Source: Blautia coccoides
GTDB taxonomy: Bacteria; Bacillota; Clostridia; Lachnospirales; Lachnospiraceae
NCBI RefSeq assembly: GCF_034355335.1
Contig: NZ_CP136422.1
Location: forward strand, 5,988,501 to 6,052,500
Reading direction: 5' to 3'
DNA: 64,000 bases
Below, piece by piece: positions 27,056-36,176 of this stretch. The notes below the pieces were generated by a model. That model was not told where the DNA came from. It did no database searches and saw nothing but the letters and a program-made list of their open reading frames with translations. The translations under genes were made by a program, and so were the position numbers. How positions within the stretch are numbered: position 1 is the first letter of the stretch; the number at the start of each line of letters is the position of its first letter.

Positions 27056-28471
27056 ATGGAATTACAGTCAGATTTTGATATAAAAGAAGCCTGCGGTGTA
27101 TTTGGTATTTTCAGCCCTAAGGAGGAGGATGTGGCATCTTCCATTTATTACGGGCTTTGCTCCTTACAGCACCGGGGACAGGAGTCCTGCGGTATAGCTG
27201 TCTGCGATACCAAAGGACCCAAAGGCAATATGAATGCACACAAAGGGATGGGGCTGGTAAGTGAAGTCTTTAAGGAAGAAATCCTGGAAAACCTTCACGG
27301 AAATCTTGGTATCGGCCACGTCCGTTATTCCACTACAGGGGCTGCCACATTGTCAAACGCGCAGCCTCTGGTACTGAATTATATAAAGGGAACACTTGCT
27401 CTGGCCCATAACGGGAATCTGGTAAACACTCAAGACCTCAGGTGTGAACTGGAAAAAACCGGAGCAATATTCCATACAACCACGGATTCGGAAGTGATTG
27501 CTTACTGCATCGCCAGGGAAAGAGTCAACACACACAATGTGGAAGAAGCGATTCTGCATACGGCAAAGAAAATACGCGGCGCCTATGGACTGGTCATCGC
27601 CAGTCCGCGCAAGCTCATAGGTGTCCGTGACCCTCTTGGTCTCAAGCCGCTCTGCCTTGGCAGGCGAGACACCTCTTATATTATCGCTTCCGAGAGCTGC
27701 GCCCTCTCTGCAATCGGCGCAGAATTCATCCGTGATATCCGCCCCGGTGAAATCATCACCATAACGGCGGATGGTATCACCTCCAACTGCCAGCTTTGTC
27801 AGGAGACTCATGCACACTGCATATTTGAGTACATCTATTTTGCACGGCTGGACAGTACCCTGGACGGCATTAACATCTACGATGCCCGTATCCGCGCAGG
27901 AGCTGCCCTTGCGGCAGCATATCCCGAGGATGCCGATCTTGTGACCGGTGTCCCTGATTCCGGGATCCCGGCGGCAAAAGGCTATTCGGAAGCATCAGGG
28001 ATTCCATTTGCATTAGCCTTTTACAAAAACAGCTATGTGGGAAGAACCTTTATCAAACCGACACAAAAGGAACGTGAACTAAGCGTCCGGCTGAAATTAA
28101 ATGTTTTAGAACCTGTTGTCCGCGGCAAACGTATTATTCTTGTTGACGACTCCATAGTCCGCGGAACAACCATCGCGAACCTCATCCGTATGCTGAAAAA
28201 TGCCGGAGCTAAGAGTGTTCATGTCCGTGTCAGTTCTCCACCGTTTCTGTATCCTTGTTACTTTGGAACAGACATTCCATCCAATAAACAGTTGATTGCT
28301 TCTTCCCACACGGCTGATGAAATCTGTGCCATGATCGGTGCTGACTCCCTGGGTTATATGAACACCCGCGATCTGCAGTCCATGGCGGGTAATCTGCCGC
28401 TGTGCAAAGCCTGCTTTGACAGCCATTATCCAATGGATATCACAGGTCATACAGCGGACAACAAACAGTAA
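27056..28471 (+). CDS. purF: Amidophosphoribosyltransferase
   Basis: 471 residues. A short propeptide precedes Cys13 (EACGVFGIF), the N-terminal nucleophile of the glutaminase domain; LQHRGQESCG and GHVRYSTTGA follow. The PRPP-binding loop in the C-terminal half is IILVDDSIVRGTT. Late cysteines (YPCYFGTD; PLCKACFDSH) match the iron-sulfur ligand positions of the Bacillus-type enzyme. It catalyses the first step of purine synthesis, using glutamine and PRPP. It is 11 bases after glnN with AAGGAG at its start, so producer and consumer of glutamine are cotranscribed. No other purine gene is in the window. Confidence 0.95.
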   Translation: MELQSDFDIKEACGVFGIFSPKEEDVASSIYYGLCSLQHRGQESCGIAVCDTKGPKGNMNAHKGMGLVSEVFKEEILENLHGNLGIGHVRYSTTGAATLSNAQPLVLNYIKGTLALAHNGNLVNTQDLRCELEKTGAIFHTTTDSEVIAYCIARERVNTHNVEEAILHTAKKIRGAYGLVIASPRKLIGVRDPLGLKPLCLGRRDTSYIIASESCALSAIGAEFIRDIRPGEIITITADGITSNCQLCQETHAHCIFEYIYFARLDSTLDGINIYDARIRAGAALAAAYPEDADLVTGVPDSGIPAAKGYSEASGIPFALAFYKNSYVGRTFIKPTQKERELSVRLKLNVLEPVVRGKRIILVDDSIVRGTTIANLIRMLKNAGAKSVHVRVSSPPFLYPCYFGTDIPSNKQLIASSHTADEICAMIGADSLGYMNTRDLQSMAGNLPLCKACFDSHYPMDITGHTADNKQ

Positions 28472-28583
28472 AAGTTTTCTTTGCGGGCTTCCCGCTGCTG
28501 TCAACAGTAATTGCGGAGATGCACGGCCATATCCCATGGCCGCCATTTTCCGATTACATATATCACATTTTTCTTTATGCAAA

Positions 28584-28632
28584 GGTGCGTATTTTCAGAG
28601 TCTCCCATAACTCCCAAATACGCACCCTTTTT
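28584..28632 (+). terminator. Terminator-like hairpin between purF and amtB (possible attenuator)
   Basis: GGTGCGTATTT (28584-28594) pairs perfectly with AAATACGCACC (28616-28626), followed by CTTTTT. It may simply end the glnN-purF transcript. However, its 5' edge GCAAAGGTGC (about 28579-28588) resembles that of the glnN leader hairpin, and it lies 60 bases upstream of amtB. I could not find a clear promoter between purF and the hairpin. A second small palindrome, CGGCCAT-ATCCC-ATGGCCG, is at 28524-28542. Confidence 0.65.
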
Positions 28633-28687
28633 GTCTGCTTTTCATACGGAAGAATGTGAAAACTTGAAAAAGGAAGGAGATATTTTT

Positions 28688-30442
28688 ATGAGTGATTTTT
28701 CATCTGTAAACACGATTTGGGTGCTTTTAGGCGCTGCGCTGGTCTTTTTTATGCAGGCCGGTTTTGCTATGGTAGAGACCGGCTTTACCAGGGCCAAAAA
28801 CGCCGGCAATATTATCATGAAAAACCTGATGGACTTCTGTATCGGCACACCTGCTTTCTGGCTGGTTGGATTTGGAATCATGTTTGGCACCGGCAGCGGA
28901 TTTTTCGGTTCCGTAGCAGGTATTGCCTCAGAATCCAACTATGGCGCGGCAATGCTTCCCGACGGTGTTCCATTCTGGGCATTCCTGATCTTTCAGACTG
29001 TATTCTGCGCAACATCCGCAACGATCGTATCCGGTGCCATGGCTGAGAGGACCAAGTTCTCATCTTACTGCATTTACAGTCTTCTCATCAGCCTTGTTGT
29101 ATATCCCATTTCCGGCCATTGGATCTGGGGCGGCGGCTGGCTGGCTGAAATGGGATTTCACGATTTTGCCGGCTCCTGTGCTGTTCATATGGTAGGCGGT
29201 GTGGCAGCCCTTGTAGGTGCCAAAATTCTTGGTCCCCGTATCGGAAAATACTCCAAGAGCGGCAAATCAAGAGCCATTCCCGGTCACAACCTGACAGTGG
29301 GTGCTCTTGGTGTGTTCATTCTCTGGTTCTGCTGGTTTGGATTTAACGGTGCTTCCACTGTATCTATGGAAGGCGATGCCATTGTATCTGCCGGCAAAAT
29401 ATTCGTCACCACCAACCTGGCCGCAGCAGTAGCCACCATTACGGTTATGGCTATTACCTGGATACTGTATAAAAAACCTGATGTATCCATGTCCCTGAAC
29501 GGTGCTCTGGCAGGACTTGTGGCCATTACGGCAGGATGTGACACTGTATCCCCCACATCAGCCGCCATCATAGGTATCCTGGCTGGATTTGTTGTTGTAT
29601 TCGGTATTGAATTTATTGATAAGATCTGTAAAATTGATGACCCTGTTGGTGCCGTAGGCGTACATGGCATGTGCGGTGCACTTGGTACCCTCTGTGTCGG
29701 CCTTTTTTCAGACGGCACAGGCACAGATGCAAAAGGCCTTTTCACTGGCGGCGGTTTTCATCAGTTGGGCGTACAGTTTGTTGGATTTATCGCAACTGCG
29801 GCCTGGGTAGCAGTAACTATGGTCATCATATTCCAGGTGATCAAACACACAGTCGGGCTTCGCGTATCTGCCGATGAAGAAATCGCCGGCCTGGACGTAA
29901 GAGAACACGGCCTGGCAAGCAGCTATGCCGACTTTGTGACACAGGATTCTATGGGTTCTATTCCAAACGTCATGGGCACAATAAAGAACTATACGCCGGC
30001 ATCAGAGGGCGCATCTGCCACTCAGGCACCTGCCGAATTTTCCCAAGATGTACCAAAGGAAGGCAGCCCCGCAGTTCACAAGCTCACTAAAATAGTTATC
30101 ATCACAAGACGCAGCAAGCTGGAAGATTTTATGCACGCAATGAACGAAATCGGAGTGACAGGTATTACCATCACAAATGTACTTGGCTGCGGAGTCCAGA
30201 AAGGTTCCACTACCTATTACCGAGGCGTTGAGATGGATATGAACCTTCTTCCAAAGGTCAAAATAGAAATCGTGGTCAGCCTTGTACCTGTCCAGAAGGT
30301 TATTGATACTGCAAAAGCCATACTCCAAACCGGACAGATCGGAGACGGGAAAGTATTTGTATATGATATAGAAAATGTAGTAAAGATCCGTACAGGGGAA
30401 GAGGGGTTCCTTGCACTGCAGGACACTTCTGCTGAGGAATAA
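28688..30442 (+). CDS. amtB: Ammonium transporter fused to a PII signalling domain
   Basis: 584 residues. Residues 1 to about 415 are an 11-helix Amt channel with the twin-His pore residues in [10 protein letters not shown] and [11 protein letters not shown] linker follows, and residues about 465-584 are a complete PII (GlnB/GlnK) domain. Its T-loop reads [16 protein letters not shown], with Tyr511 at the uridylylation position, and it has the [10 protein letters not shown] and KIRTGEEG motifs. Free GlnK normally plugs the channel when nitrogen is plentiful; here the plug would be covalently attached. The start at 28688 follows AAGGAAGGAGA; an upstream in-frame ATG at 28511 would run through the hairpin region. 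Confidence 0.95.
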   Translation: MSDFSSVNTIWVLLGAALVFFMQAGFAMVETGFTRAKNAGNIIMKNLMDFCIGTPAFWLVGFGIMFGTGSGFFGSVAGIASESNYGAAMLPDGVPFWAFLIFQTVFCATSATIVSGAMAERTKFSSYCIYSLLISLVVYPISGHWIWGGGWLAEMGFHDFAGSCAVHMVGGVAALVGAKILGPRIGKYSKSGKSRAIPGHNLTVGALGVFILWFCWFGFNGASTVSMEGDAIVSAGKIFVTTNLAAAVATITVMAITWILYKKPDVSMSLNGALAGLVAITAGCDTVSPTSAAIIGILAGFVVVFGIEFIDKICKIDDPVGAVGVHGMCGALGTLCVGLFSDGTGTDAKGLFTGGGFHQLGVQFVGFIATAAWVAVTMVIIFQVIKHTVGLRVSADEEIAGLDVREHGLASSYADFVTQDSMGSIPNVMGTIKNYTPASEGASATQAPAEFSQDVPKEGSPAVHKLTKIVIITRRSKLEDFMHAMNEIGVTGITITNVLGCGVQKGSTTYYRGVEMDMNLLPKVKIEIVVSLVPVQKVIDTAKAILQTGQIGDGKVFVYDIENVVKIRTGEEGFLALQDTSAEE

Positions 30443-30488
30443 ATCCACTAGGAAATAAGAAGTACCTCATCTAAAGGTTTTAAAAAAA

Positions 30489-30528
30489 GCTCCGCCGGTT
30501 AGTTCACAACCGGCGGAGCCTCTTTTTT
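30489..30528 (+). terminator. Rho-independent terminator after amtB (bidirectional)
   Basis: GCTCCGCCGGTT (30489-30500) pairs perfectly with AACCGGCGGAGC (30508-30519) across a 7-base loop, followed by CCTCTTTTTT. A run of seven A residues precedes the stem (30482-30488), so it can also terminate the convergent surface-protein gene that ends at 30650. Confidence 0.92.
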
Positions 30529-30649
30529 CACTTGCTGCTTTAAATTTTCTTACTGTTACTGTATGTCTTATTAATATCAGTGCAGTAAACATGTATTCTT
30601 GCTGAGCAGTTACCTTCGTTGTCAGTCAGCCATCGTCACTCAGCGTCTG

Positions 30650-32980
30650 TTATCTGTTATTCGTTTTCTTTCTCTTTGCAGAAAGCAACACTGTAAACAC
30701 AGCACCTGCGGAGAGAACAGCCAGCATCAGATAGCCTGCCATGTTCATGGTATCTCCCGTCTTTGGAACTGTCTTGGTCAGTTTCTTGAATGTAACAGAT
30801 ATCTTATGGTTTGCGCTTACATCTTCAAATGTATACTTACTGTTTTTCACTATAACTGCCTTGCCGTCCACTGTCACCTGGGAAATCTGGTATCCTTTGT
30901 TCGGTGTGATGGTGAATGTGGCGTCATTGCCCTCCATAACCTTTACGCTGCCGGAAGGAGAAATCTTGCCGTTGGAACCGGCGGATGCAGTGATCGTATA
31001 CTGTTCTTTTACACTGAACGGCACTGTTATTGCCTTCTTCTCAGCAGTCATAGCTGTCCAGCCTTTTTCTGTATACTCTTCCAATCTGAAAACTACCTGA
31101 AGTTCCATTTTACCTGCTTTGTTCAATGTCAGTTTTGCAGTGTACGGGGATTTATTCCAGGTACCCTTTGCAGAGCTTCCCCATTTCCAGCTCTCTGGAA
31201 CCCATCTGGTATCCTGTCCTTCCGGATTCTGGTTATCTGTGCCGTTTCCGTTAGCTGCCATGTTCACAACAGTGTTTTTGTCATAGACACCGTTTACCTC
31301 AATACCGGTCACACTGGAGCCTTCAAACGCGATGATCGTCTTGCCGGATGCACTGCTGCTCACTTTACTCTCCATTGCCTCATCCGGGTTATATTTTACT
31401 CTGGTCACAAAAGAGTATCTTGTGTTTGCCTTCAAACCGCTGAAAACTTCGCTGTCCTGCCATTTTCCGGGTGTTCCGTTCTCAAGCATTGCAAATTCCT
31501 GTCCGTTCACGGCCCGAAGCGTAATGCTGTTTTCTGTCCTTCCAATGCATACAGGCGCTTCAGGAGCTGCCGCTGCCGCCTTTTTCGTAGTAACCTTCAG
31601 ACTATCACTGACAGGACCTTCCATCTGTTTGCCCTTGTCGAATTTGACACGTGTGACAAATTCATATTCTTTGCCTGCTGTGAGTCCCTTAAATTCTCCT
31701 GTATTGTTCCAACTTATGTTGCCGCCATCCAGATATACGCCGTACTCCAGATCCGCTGTGGATGTATCAAGTTTGATGGTCGTATCTGTCTTCTCGGCAA
31801 GTTTCGGCGCTGCTTTCGGCTTCTCTGCTGCTGCTTTTAATGTGTGAACCTCTGCAGCATCACTCCACTCACTATCACCATACGGTGGGGTGACTTTGTC
31901 GTCGCCCTTAACCCTAATATAAGCCAGATAATCCGTATCAGGTGTCAAATTTTCAAATTCACCTGTTTCGCTGTTCAATTCTCCCGCCTTTGCTTTATTG
32001 TCCTTTGGTACCAGTTTATAACTGTAAGTATACTTTTTAGCGTCACTGCTTGGTTTCAGCACAACACTTGTATCAGTTACCTTATCAATCGCAGGTGGGT
32101 TTGGTTTCTCTGCTTTTTGAGGGATATCATTGGCATTATTGCTGCCCTTCAAACCATTCGCGTCATTTACCTTATTTTCTGAACTATTGGTTTTCTGTTC
32201 TTCGCCTTTGGACTCCACACCTTTGGATTCATCCTTATTAGAATCATCGGCTTTAGATTCTTCTTTTTTAGGTTCCTCAACTTTAGGTTCATCGGCTTTC
32301 GGTTCGTCAACTTTCGGCTCATCAACTTTTGGCTCATCAACTTTCGGTTCATCAGCCTTCGGCTCACTGGCATTGTCTGTCAATGTATCTTTTGTCGTAT
32401 CCTTATCAATATCCTGCGTACCTTCTGTACTGCCCGTTGCCGCACCTACACTAGGCTGGGTGTTTGTCTCAGTATCTGTCTTATTCGTTTCCTCAGGTTT
32501 TGTCTGTTCTGTATTTAAATCTCCGCCCTGGGGTTTATTGATTTCTCCATTATTATCCGTATCCTCTGCTTTTGACGGCTCCTCAGTCTTTGGAGTCTCC
32601 GTCTGTACTGCCGCAGCTTCTGTCTTTACCTTCAAGGTATCTGTATCCTGAACAGTTTCTGCATCCTTCGTCTTCCCGGCAAATACATATTCTGTCTCAG
32701 CCTTCAGGCCTGTAAAGGAAACTGTCTTTGCCGTCTTATCATACTGTTTATCTTCTGCCCATTTCCATTTGCTTCCGTTTTCCTGGATGCCGTATACATA
32801 CCCGTCTTTTGTTTTCAGGACTACACTGTCCGCTGTCTTCTTGGACAGTTCCGGTTTTCCTGCTGTCTCTGTACTTTTACCGGTTCCTTCTTCCGCTGCG
32901 GAAACAAATACAGTTCCCATGGAAAATACCATGATAAAAGTGAGAAACATTGCCAACAGTCTTTTCACTTTGCGCTTCAT
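30650..32980 (-). CDS. Wall-anchored surface protein with Fn3-like modules and EPK repeats
   Basis: 776 residues. A signal peptide (positive MKRKVKRLLAM start, cleavage likely after VSA, about residue 28) is followed by several similar ~90-residue modules containing YxYS/TRVKF and GLKAxTxY-type strands, reminiscent of fibronectin type III repeats. An acidic Pro/Glu/Lys-rich spacer lies about residues 205-240, and a bacterial repeat domain (SAGSNGKISPSGSV) lies near 660-735. The C-terminus has a VPKTG sorting signal at 738-742, a membrane helix and the basic tail KRKKTNNR, so a sortase should attach it to peptidoglycan. It is probably monocistronic, with AGAGGTGAAAG before the ATG. The ligand is unknown. 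Confidence 0.9.
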   Translation of the reverse strand: MKRKVKRLLAMFLTFIMVFSMGTVFVSAAEEGTGKSTETAGKPELSKKTADSVVLKTKDGYVYGIQENGSKWKWAEDKQYDKTAKTVSFTGLKAETEYVFAGKTKDAETVQDTDTLKVKTEAAAVQTETPKTEEPSKAEDTDNNGEINKPQGGDLNTEQTKPEETNKTDTETNTQPSVGAATGSTEGTQDIDKDTTKDTLTDNASEPKADEPKVDEPKVDEPKVDEPKADEPKVEEPKKEESKADDSNKDESKGVESKGEEQKTNSSENKVNDANGLKGSNNANDIPQKAEKPNPPAIDKVTDTSVVLKPSSDAKKYTYSYKLVPKDNKAKAGELNSETGEFENLTPDTDYLAYIRVKGDDKVTPPYGDSEWSDAAEVHTLKAAAEKPKAAPKLAEKTDTTIKLDTSTADLEYGVYLDGGNISWNNTGEFKGLTAGKEYEFVTRVKFDKGKQMEGPVSDSLKVTTKKAAAAAPEAPVCIGRTENSITLRAVNGQEFAMLENGTPGKWQDSEVFSGLKANTRYSFVTRVKYNPDEAMESKVSSSASGKTIIAFEGSSVTGIEVNGVYDKNTVVNMAANGNGTDNQNPEGQDTRWVPESWKWGSSAKGTWNKSPYTAKLTLNKAGKMELQVVFRLEEYTEKGWTAMTAEKKAITVPFSVKEQYTITASAGSNGKISPSGSVKVMEGNDATFTITPNKGYQISQVTVDGKAVIVKNSKYTFEDVSANHKISVTFKKLTKTVPKTGDTMNMAGYLMLAVLSAGAVFTVLLSAKRKKTNNR
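32279..32366 (-). repeat. 15-bp tandem repeat encoding DEPKV/DEPKA
   Basis: About six imperfect 15-base units encode the pentapeptide DEPK(V/A) within the surface-protein gene, in its extended spacer. Unit differences are mostly synonymous or Val/Ala. Such coding repeats can change copy number by slippage and so alter the length of the stalk. Confidence 0.85.
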
Positions 32981-33040
32981 AATCTTTCACCTCTTTCATT
33001 CCTTATTTGCCTGTGAATAACCATTCCTTTCTGTACTACT

Positions 33041-33049
33041 ATTATAGCA
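33041..33049 (-). promoter_or_regulatory. Extended -10 promoter of the surface-protein gene
   Basis: TGCTATAAT on the minus strand, 61 bases before the ATG. The expected -35 position has only TATTCA, so the extended -10 would carry most of the promoter strength. Confidence 0.55.
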
Positions 33050-33157
33050 AATCGTCGTTGCAATGAATAGTATATTAACAAACATTAAGAAAACTTTGTC
33101 GATATTTCCCAAATATCGCGTGCAATAACTGGCAGTAATTTTTATAACTCTTATGTC

Positions 33158-33186
33158 TTGACTTTTTCTTTTGGGTAGTATAAAAT
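33158..33186 (+). promoter_or_regulatory. tRNA-Arg promoter
   Basis: TTGACT (33158-33163) and TAAAAT (33181-33186) are separated by 17 bases and lie 24 bases upstream of the tRNA 5' end. Confidence 0.65.
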
Positions 33187-33210
33187 TAGAGGGTCGTAAG
33201 GAAATATTAT

Positions 33211-33284
33211 GTTTCTGTAGCTCAGCTGGATAGAGCGACCGCCTCCTAAGCGGTAGGTCGGGTGTTCGAATCACCTCAGGAACG
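33211..33284 (+). tRNA. tRNA-Arg (anticodon CCT)
   Basis: The cloverleaf folds fully. The acceptor GTTTCTG pairs with CAGGAAC (one G-U), the D-arm is GCTC/GAGC, the anticodon arm ACCGC/GCGGT has loop CTCCTAA, and the T-arm GGGTG/CACCT has loop TTCGAAT. The anticodon CCT reads AGG. The discriminator is G and the CCA end is not encoded. It is a lone tRNA with its own promoter and terminator. Confidence 0.95.
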
Positions 33285-33290
33285 TACGAA

Positions 33291-33345
33291 GAGGCTGTGG
33301 AATTGACAGATACCCTATCTGTTGACTCCACAGCCTCATTTTTAT
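33291..33345 (+). terminator. Terminator of the tRNA gene
   Basis: GAGGCTGTGG (33291-33300) pairs with CCACAGCCTC (33328-33337), with a further inner GACAGATA/TATCTGT helix, followed by ATTTTTAT. On the minus strand there is no T-run after the stem, so it may not terminate the long butyryl-CoA operon that ends at 33379. Confidence 0.88.
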
Positions 33346-33378
33346 ATCTTCAGCTCTGTTGATGCTGCCCTGCAATGA

Positions 33379-34512
33379 TCATTTCAGTATCCCATCAGCA
33401 ATCACTATTTTCTGTGCTTCACTGGTCCCCTCATAAATCTCCGTTATCTTGGCATCACGCATCATTCGTTCTACCCCATATTCCCGGGGATATCCGTATC
33501 CCCCGTGAAGCTGTACCGCCTTTTCCGTCACTTCCATTGCAGTCTCTGACGCAAACAGTTTTGCCATAGCTGCTTTTGCCGGAAAGTCCTCTTCCCCTGT
33601 ACCACACAATGCCGCCTCATAGACAAGCAGCCTTGACGCCTCGATCCTGGTCTTCATCTGCGCCAGCTGGAATCTTGTATTCTGGAAATCGCTGATTTTT
33701 TTCCCAAACTGCTCCCGACTCTTTACATACGCAGCAGTCTTATCAAACGCGCCTTCCGCAATTCCCAATGCCTGAAACGCAATGCCGATCCGCCCCTGAT
33801 TCAGAGTATCCAGAGCAATCTTTTTGCCCTCCCCTATCTTTCCCAGGATATTTGAGGATGGAATCCTGCAGTTCTCAAATATCAGTTCTGTGTTTGCCGC
33901 TCCCCGGATACCCATTTTTCTTTCTTTTTTTCCAAAGTGAAACCCCGGTGTGCCCTTCTCTGCAATAAATGCGGAAATTTCCTTTCTACCCCCATCCTTC
34001 CTGTCCGTCACCGCAAAAATAACATAAATTTCCGCCTCCGGTGCGTTGGTGATAAAAATCTTTCTCCCGTTTAATACCCATTGGCCTTGATCTTCTGCTG
34101 CTGTTGTCTCCATACCGTAGATGTCCGTTCCCGCTGAAGGTTCTGTCAAACCGAACGCGCCCAGTTTTTTTCCTTTTGCAAGAGGTTTCAGATATCTGGT
34201 CTTCTGCTGTGCAGTTCCGTATTTCTCTATAGGCCCCCCGCATAAAAGTGTATGGGTCGATACGATCAGGCCTGTAGAGGCGCATACCTTTGAAAGTTCC
34301 TCTATACACAGCCCCAGTGTCATTTTGTCCAGGCCCAAACCGCCGTATTCTGTACGGAAAGGAAGCCCCATCCAGCCTTTTTTTGCAAGTATTTCCACAA
34401 TGTAATCTGGAAATTTTTCCTTTTCATCTGTCTCTTCTGCCACGGCCGCCAGAGCTGTCTCCGCAAATTTCTTAAATTGTTCTCTCCGGTTCTGATATGC
34501 CTCCCTATCCAT
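33379..34512 (-). CDS. Acyl-CoA dehydrogenase (butyryl-CoA dehydrogenase-like)
   Basis: 377 residues, the usual size. Flavin and substrate motifs include [14 protein letters not shown] and [13 protein letters not shown]. The catalytic Glu is in [10 protein letters not shown] near the C-terminus, preceded by [20 protein letters not shown]. It should reduce crotonyl-CoA to butyryl-CoA, or the reverse. The start at 34512 gives the family length and overlaps the Hbd stop (ATGGATAG), implying translational coupling; the frame is open further upstream only as an overlap with Hbd. It is last in the long operon. Unlike typical bcd genes there is no etfBA beside it. Confidence 0.9.
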   Translation of the reverse strand: MDREAYQNRREQFKKFAETALAAVAEETDEKEKFPDYIVEILAKKGWMGLPFRTEYGGLGLDKMTLGLCIEELSKVCASTGLIVSTHTLLCGGPIEKYGTAQQKTRYLKPLAKGKKLGAFGLTEPSAGTDIYGMETTAAEDQGQWVLNGRKIFITNAPEAEIYVIFAVTDRKDGGRKEISAFIAEKGTPGFHFGKKERKMGIRGAANTELIFENCRIPSSNILGKIGEGKKIALDTLNQGRIGIAFQALGIAEGAFDKTAAYVKSREQFGKKISDFQNTRFQLAQMKTRIEASRLLVYEAALCGTGEEDFPAKAAMAKLFASETAMEVTEKAVQLHGGYGYPREYGVERMMRDAKITEIYEGTSEAQKIVIADGILK

Positions 34513-35341
34513 ATGTATAAAATCCCTGTCCTGTTTTTCTGCCAAGCCTGCCGGCGCGGACCATTTTCTTAAGGTATGGGTGGGGGCGGTATTTGGGGTC
34601 TCCTGTCTCGCTCTGTAACACTTCCATGATCGCCAGAACCACATCCAGTCCGATCAAGTCTCCCAGGGCAAGGGGGCCCATGGGATGGTTTGCCCCAAGC
34701 CGCATAGCTGTGTCAATGTCTTCCGCATTGGCTGCGTCTTCTGCATATAACCCAATCCCCTCATTGATCATAGGGATAAGAATTCTGTTGACCACAAATC
34801 CGGCAGTTTCTTTTACCTGCACCGGTACCTTTCCTATATCCTCCGCTATGGCTTTTAATATCTGTACTGTCTCTGCCGGTGTATCTATCCCGGTGATGAT
34901 CTCTACCAGCTTCATAACCGGCGCCGGATTAAAAAAATGCATTCCCACAACTGTTTTTTTTAATCCCGCCCCTATTTCCGTTATGGAAAGGGAAGAGGTA
35001 TTCGTAGCTAAAATACAACTGTCTCCACAAATATCCTGAAGTTTTCGGAATGTCTGCTTCTTTACTCCCATATCCTCAATAGCTGCTTCAATGACCAGAC
35101 CACAATCACCGCAGTCCTCAATGGTTCCCGGGGTTATGTTTTTCATGGTCTCGCAAACTTCCCGGTTGCTTATTTTTCCTTTTTCTTCTCTGTGCCTCAG
35201 TGTATCTGCAATTTTGTTTCTGCCTTTTTCCGCCAATTCTCTGTTTAAGTCACACAGGAGTACCTCGTATTTTTGTGTCCGGGCAAATGCCTGGGCAATG
35301 CCTGCTCCCATTGTGCCTGCTCCGATAATGCCTACTTTCAT
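34505..35341 (-). CDS. hbd: 3-hydroxybutyryl-CoA dehydrogenase
   Basis: 278 residues. The NAD-binding motif is [18 protein letters not shown]. The catalytic His-Glu pair lies in [17 protein letters not shown], and [19 protein letters not shown] and the C-terminal [13 protein letters not shown] helices are typical. It interconverts acetoacetyl-CoA and 3-hydroxybutyryl-CoA. It lies between crotonase and acyl-CoA dehydrogenase in the operon, 19 bases after the crotonase gene. Confidence 0.94.
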   Translation of the reverse strand: MKVGIIGAGTMGAGIAQAFARTQKYEVLLCDLNRELAEKGRNKIADTLRHREEKGKISNREVCETMKNITPGTIEDCGDCGLVIEAAIEDMGVKKQTFRKLQDICGDSCILATNTSSLSITEIGAGLKKTVVGMHFFNPAPVMKLVEIITGIDTPAETVQILKAIAEDIGKVPVQVKETAGFVVNRILIPMINEGIGLYAEDAANAEDIDTAMRLGANHPMGPLALGDLIGLDVVLAIMEVLQSETGDPKYRPHPYLKKMVRAGRLGRKTGQGFYTYG

Positions 35342-35360
35342 CCGTACCTCCTGTTCTGTT

Positions 35361-36152
35361 TTACATGTTAAGAAATCCGCTGCTCTTTCTTCTTTCCAGA
35401 AATGCTGTCATTCCCTCCAACTGGTCACGACTGCCAAAGCAATCTCCGAATACCTCTGCCTCCAAAGAAACAGCCTGCTCCATCCCCGCTTCAATTCCTT
35501 GATTTATGGCTTTTTTACATCCGCGAACTGCAATGGGAGCATTTGCGGCTATCTGTTCCGCCATTTTAACTGCTTGCTCCAAAAGTTTTGCACCGGGATA
35601 CACAGCGCTTACAAGGCCTATTCTATAAGCCTCATCAGCACTTATACTGCAGGCAGTGTAAATCATCTGTTTTGCCGCGGAAATACCCACCAGCCGCGCA
35701 AGACGCTGGGTCCCGCCGAATCCCGGTGTGATGCCAAGACTGACCTCCGGCTGCCCGAACACCGCATTATCTGAACACAGCCGCACATCACAGCTCATGG
35801 CCAGTTCGCACCCGCCGCCCAGGGCATATCCATTGACAGCGGCAATGACCGGTACGGGAAGTGTCTCCACTTTTCTGAATATTTTATTTCCCAACATACC
35901 AAATGCTTTTGCCTCTTTTCTGGTAAAATTCTTCATTTCACCAATATCAGCACCTGCTGCAAAAGCTCGTTTTCCCTGCCCTGTGATCACCAGACATCTC
36001 ACCGTTCTTAGGTTTACATAATCCAGGACATTATCCAGCTCCGCCAGCAGTTCCCTGTTTAATGCATTCAGCGCCTTTTCTCTGGACAGGGTTATGAGTC
36101 CATACTGGTCTTTCTCTTCATATTTGATATATTTCATATTGATAATTTCCAT
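35361..36152 (-). CDS. crt: Enoyl-CoA hydratase (crotonase)
   Basis: 263 residues. The oxyanion-hole segments are [11 protein letters not shown] and [14 protein letters not shown]. The two catalytic Glu positions are occupied by CELAMSC-type Glu and the Glu of [20 protein letters not shown]. It hydrates crotonyl-CoA to 3-hydroxybutyryl-CoA or the reverse. The start at 36152 follows AGGAAG by eight bases; the ATG at 36170 lies within the spacer next to the thiolase stop and would add six residues. Confidence 0.93.
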   Translation of the reverse strand: MEIINMKYIKYEEKDQYGLITLSREKALNALNRELLAELDNVLDYVNLRTVRCLVITGQGKRAFAAGADIGEMKNFTRKEAKAFGMLGNKIFRKVETLPVPVIAAVNGYALGGGCELAMSCDVRLCSDNAVFGQPEVSLGITPGFGGTQRLARLVGISAAKQMIYTACSISADEAYRIGLVSAVYPGAKLLEQAVKMAEQIAANAPIAVRGCKKAINQGIEAGMEQAVSLEAEVFGDCFGSRDQLEGMTAFLERRKSSGFLNM

Positions 36153-36176
36153 GCTTTCACTTCCTGTCATGAAGCT

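Noticed and set aside
30599..31840. A 413-codon open frame on the plus strand opposite the surface-protein gene
   Set aside because: It is antisense to a gene with a signal peptide, sorting signal and ribosome site. It has no recognisable domain and overlaps the bidirectional terminator region.
32279..32366. Short regular repeats as a possible CRISPR array
   Set aside because: Units are 15 bases, contiguous without spacers, and in frame inside a coding sequence.
32130..32651. Plus-strand open frame with SSTFGSS-type repeats
   Set aside because: The repetition is the reverse reading of the DEPKV repeat region; there is no ribosome site.
33291..33345. Terminator of the long butyryl-CoA operon
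   Set aside because: On the minus strand the stem is followed by TTCGTACG, not a T-run; it fits the tRNA transcript only.
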